Shown: piece after piece, positions 58,900 through 64,000 of the stretch
Position numbering within the stretch: position 1 is the stretch's first letter
Layout of the letters: every line of letters begins with the position of its first letter
Assembly (NCBI GenBank): GCA_004802705.1
Contig: SGPL01000032.1
Location: 1 to 64,000, forward strand
Source of the DNA: Bondarzewia mesenterica
Lineage: Eukaryota > Basidiomycota > Agaricomycetes > Russulales > Bondarzewiaceae
DNA length: 64,000 bases
Direction: 5' to 3'
The notes under the pieces: generated by a model
Told to the model about the DNA's origin: nothing
Databases searched by the model: none
What the model saw: the letters and a program-made list of their open reading frames with translations, nothing else
Program-made: the position numbers and the translations under genes

Positions 58900-61048
58900 T
58901 TGGAAATGTCTTGAGGATGGCGATGGTGAGCTCGGGATTCAAGGTTTGGATGATACTCATCAAAATAAAGTTCGCGGCATATCTAGACTCCGACCGGCTG
59001 TTCCCGCCATGCCACACTTCCGCCACCGGCACTCACCGGCACCTGTTTGATTTCCTGTTGGTTCACCTGTTCAAGACCTTTTCAATTACCCCGCCGAAAT
59101 TTTGACAAACAAGTACACGAAATGGCCCGTCGTCTTCCCGCTGGAAGTCGTTTTTTGCGCAGTATCCTCGATCAGACAGATGCTCTAGTCTTCCAGCCGA
59201 CGATAGACACCGCGGCGGTCTCTTCATCACTACTTAGAGGCAAGCGCACCTGCAGACAGTCTTCATCTTCATCCCTGGGAATGGACTGGCTTGATGCTCG
59301 AAGTTCACGTCGATGCGAAGCTCTGTATCATTTGTACTTACACGGACTAATGTGAAGAAGAGGTACGTCCGTAACAAGATACTCACACGCGGTGGGTATT
59401 GCAGAACGCCACTATTCTTGTCGACCTCCACGATGCTTTACTTCACAATATCTCAGCATCGGGTCGACTCATCGTCGCTCATCCCTTCTCTCTTCACTCA
59501 ATCTCCGGATCCTTCTTCCGTTGTACCCCCTCTTGCATGAATTCTCACTCCCGCTTTCTCAGCATCGGAAGTCTACTACACGTATGAGCTGCGGGAAATG
59601 AACGGACACTTACGAAGTACAACTTCGCACACGAAGATGGCCGACGAAGCTCAGATCAGAGGCATCCTGATCTTTTATTTTTCGCTTTTCTACCGAAATA
59701 GATTTCCTTCACGATCGCACTTCCTTTCCGCCTTGCCTCCCGTTGTGTCACTACCTTCATTATATATCCTCGAATTATTCTTCCAATTTCTGCGAGCGAC
59801 GCGCATGGACTCGATTTGGCGACGATCACGACAGTATCGCCCAAAAGGCGACATGCAAAGCTAAATATTTCAGATTTATGGGAACAAAAGTCTTGTCGCA
59901 GTGATCCTCTGATCGGCGACCAGTCGCACCCACACCATACACGGGCCGCCAAAGAGCGTGATGTGAAGTATACGAGTAGAAAGTGACAGGACGACAAAAG
60001 AGTCGTGGGCCGGGCGTTTCCAGAAGCCTTCTAGCACACGCGACACTTCGTAGTTGGTAGCACATGAATATTACTTACGTCTCGGAAGGACTCGCAGAAC
60101 GGGAGGTCGAGCCGGCGGAAGTGACAATTAGAACGCATCGCCGTCCAGGCGTTTCTTGATAGTCGCAAGCAGCTTGGAAAGTGAATGGATGAATAGATGG
60201 GTATCGAGGAAAAGACCGAGATGGGCCCTGCGCGGACCGACCTCTCCTCCCGGGGGCCCAGAGACGACCTTAGAAGGGGGACGAATGCATAGATTGGGAA
60301 AGTCGTTCCATGTATAGCTGTGGTATTCATGGAATGAAGTAGGGTAGACATGTAGAAGAGAACATACCGTTCTATAGGATGCGGCTAGACGTGCTTGGCT
60401 TTGCGCCCGCTGATAAACGGTGAGCGAAAGCAAGTCGAGGCAGGAGCGCTGAGCGAGGGGCATGCGAGACATGCGATCCCCCTGGCTGATGACGGCTGCC
60501 AAGTTGAAATAGAATGGATGGTAGAAGAGTGGAAATAAAATGGGGATCAGGTGTACCTAAGTAAGTATAAGGAGGAAAGAGTGGCTGATGATGGGAGGAA
60601 TAGCCGACATGCGACCAGATAAGAGGAATCATGGAATGATTGACTGATATACCCACTTTCCTTTCGAAACTGGCCGCCGGGCATTATATAGGCAACTGCT
60701 CGTAGGCCTTGCGACGGCCCGCCGAACGGGCAGTTCGATATATGCATGCACGTTTGTCGTACCAACAGCCCAACTGCCTTGTCTCGCGGTCATCCACCGA
60801 CCTGCGAACCGGCCAGTTGCACGTTGCCAAACCCAACCAGGCTTGCAAGCGCACTGTGGGGTCGCCGGTCGAAGCGCGGCAGCGAAGACACAGCGCAGAC
60901 GACGACCACGACGGTCGCTGGCAATTGCCACAGCAGGCGAAACGGAATTCGTATCATTGCGAGCGCATCGAGGAGGAACGCGAAGAATCGGCGGCGGATT
61001 CTGCCGCAGCTGGCTTGGACCACCTCTCGTCTCTCTTTGGCTCTGAAC
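58900..61048. other. 2.1-kb gap with unassigned open frames
   Basis: Between RPS8 and UGP1, transcribed divergently. A plus-strand frame from ATG 59122 (MARRLPAGSRFLRSILDQTD) runs to 59355. Minus-strand pieces between 60128 and 60623 (MIPLIWSHVGYSSHHQP, SRMPLAQRSCLDLLSLTVYQ, LLATIKKRLDGDAF-stop at 60128) could be exons of a small gene, with a TATATA-like word upstream near 60685. I recognise neither. Confidence 0.35.
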
Positions 61049-61055
61049 TATATAA
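61049..61055 (+). promoter_or_regulatory. TATA box of UGP1
   Basis: TATATAA lies 86 bases before the UGP1 ATG. It is followed by a pyrimidine-rich stretch (61075-61110), typical of transcription start regions in strongly expressed fungal genes. Confidence 0.65.
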
Positions 61056-61140
61056 ACGTCATCATAAGCCTCGTCCTCCCCAGCTTCTCCTCCTTTCTAC
61101 CACAACAACTCAACCCGTACACATCAACCAATCTCCTCCA

Positions 61141-63466
<2,326 letters not shown>

Positions 63467-64000
63467 CCGCGCTGCGCCCGCACGTCCACGGACTAATGAT
63501 CATCCCGTCCTTTTTTTTCTTTTCATTTTCATTTTCCATTGTACCATCATTAATAGATGACGGCAGCAGCGCGCTGTCCGTCCGTCCGCCCGACACGACA
63601 CACGACTTGGTACGACACGATCGTCCTTTCTTGTCTTCCTGTCTTTCGTGTTTGTCCTTTTCTCTTTGGTTCTCAGGGCACCGCCCAACGAAAATGCCCC
63701 ATCCCTCTCACTTTTTTCGGGGTCCCCCTCTTCCTCTTCCTCCCCCCCCTTATATGTCTCTTGTCTCGTCTTGTTTTTGTCTTGTTTTATCTTTTTGAAC
63801 GTCATGAGTGTCAACGGGCTTTTTATCGGGTGAAACGACGCGTGTACATATACATACATAATGTACATACACACTCACATACATACATACACAGGCAACT
63901 TAGAGTGGTCTTTTGTTTCATTAAAATTCACGTCTTGTTTCAGTTTGTTTTGATGCTTCAAGTTCTGTTTTCTCTCTCTCTATGGGTGCGTTGATTCTGG
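63467..64000. other. Downstream of UGP1, no gene recognised
   Basis: Pyrimidine-rich sequence with many T runs, probably the UGP1 3' UTR and beyond. Open frames here consist mainly of Phe/Ser/Leu from the T-rich composition. Confidence 0.5.
63845..63892. repeat. ACAT/ACAC microsatellite
   Basis: Imperfect tetranucleotide tract of ACAT units with ACAC interruptions, seen directly. Confidence 0.8.

Noticed and set aside
59122..59355. Plus-strand frame starting MARRLPAGSRFLRS
   Set aside because: Plausible presequence-like start but no recognisable continuation; left as unassigned.

Overview
The window looks like a draft-quality stretch of an Agaricomycete (mushroom-type basidiomycete) nuclear genome. 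The evidence is compact multi-exon genes, many canonical GT-AG introns of about 50-60 nt, and protein families typical of basidiomycetes (expanded SET9, Zn2Cys6 and C2H2 regulators, PNS1). Nothing prokaryotic, viral or organellar was seen. Species cannot be assigned from sequence alone.

Layout. 0-5 kb: 3' end of electron-transfer flavoprotein alpha, a salicylate-hydroxylase-like FAD monooxygenase (-), and a decayed quinate/shikimate dehydrogenase pseudogene (-). 5-14 kb: proteasome chaperone ADD66 (-) divergent from the mRNA 3'-end endonuclease YSH1 (+), which is convergent with ribosome export factor RRP12 (-). 14-21 kb: a glycerolipid acyltransferase (+) in N-rich sequence, a four-helix membrane protein (-), an intron-containing tRNA-His (+) and the choline-transporter-like PNS1 (-). 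21-27 kb: a PP2C phosphatase (-) and a Zn2Cys6 factor (-). 27-32 kb is gene-poor. 32-40 kb: an MKK1-like MAP kinase kinase (-), an intron-containing tRNA-Leu (+), a conserved hypothetical protein (+), NAA50 (+) and a C2H2 factor (-). 42-52 kb: DNA ligase I (+), a large unrecognised gene (-), a BolA-like Fe-S protein (+) and a second C2H2 factor (+). 52-64 kb: SET9 H4K20 methyltransferase (-), ribosomal protein eS8 (-) and UGP1 (+).

Functionally this is mostly a housekeeping neighbourhood: DNA replication, mRNA and ribosome maturation, lipid and cell-wall precursor synthesis, signalling. No co-regulated cluster and no convincing undescribed system was found. The points most worth a second look are the shikimate-dehydrogenase pseudogene, a repeated pattern of single-base homopolymer frameshifts in several conserved genes (probably sequencing error), and tandem in-frame starts that may give mitochondrial and non-mitochondrial forms of DNA ligase and BolA. 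Three conserved-looking but unnamed proteins also deserve attention. Exon coordinates were read by eye; gene spans are start codon to stop codon including introns.
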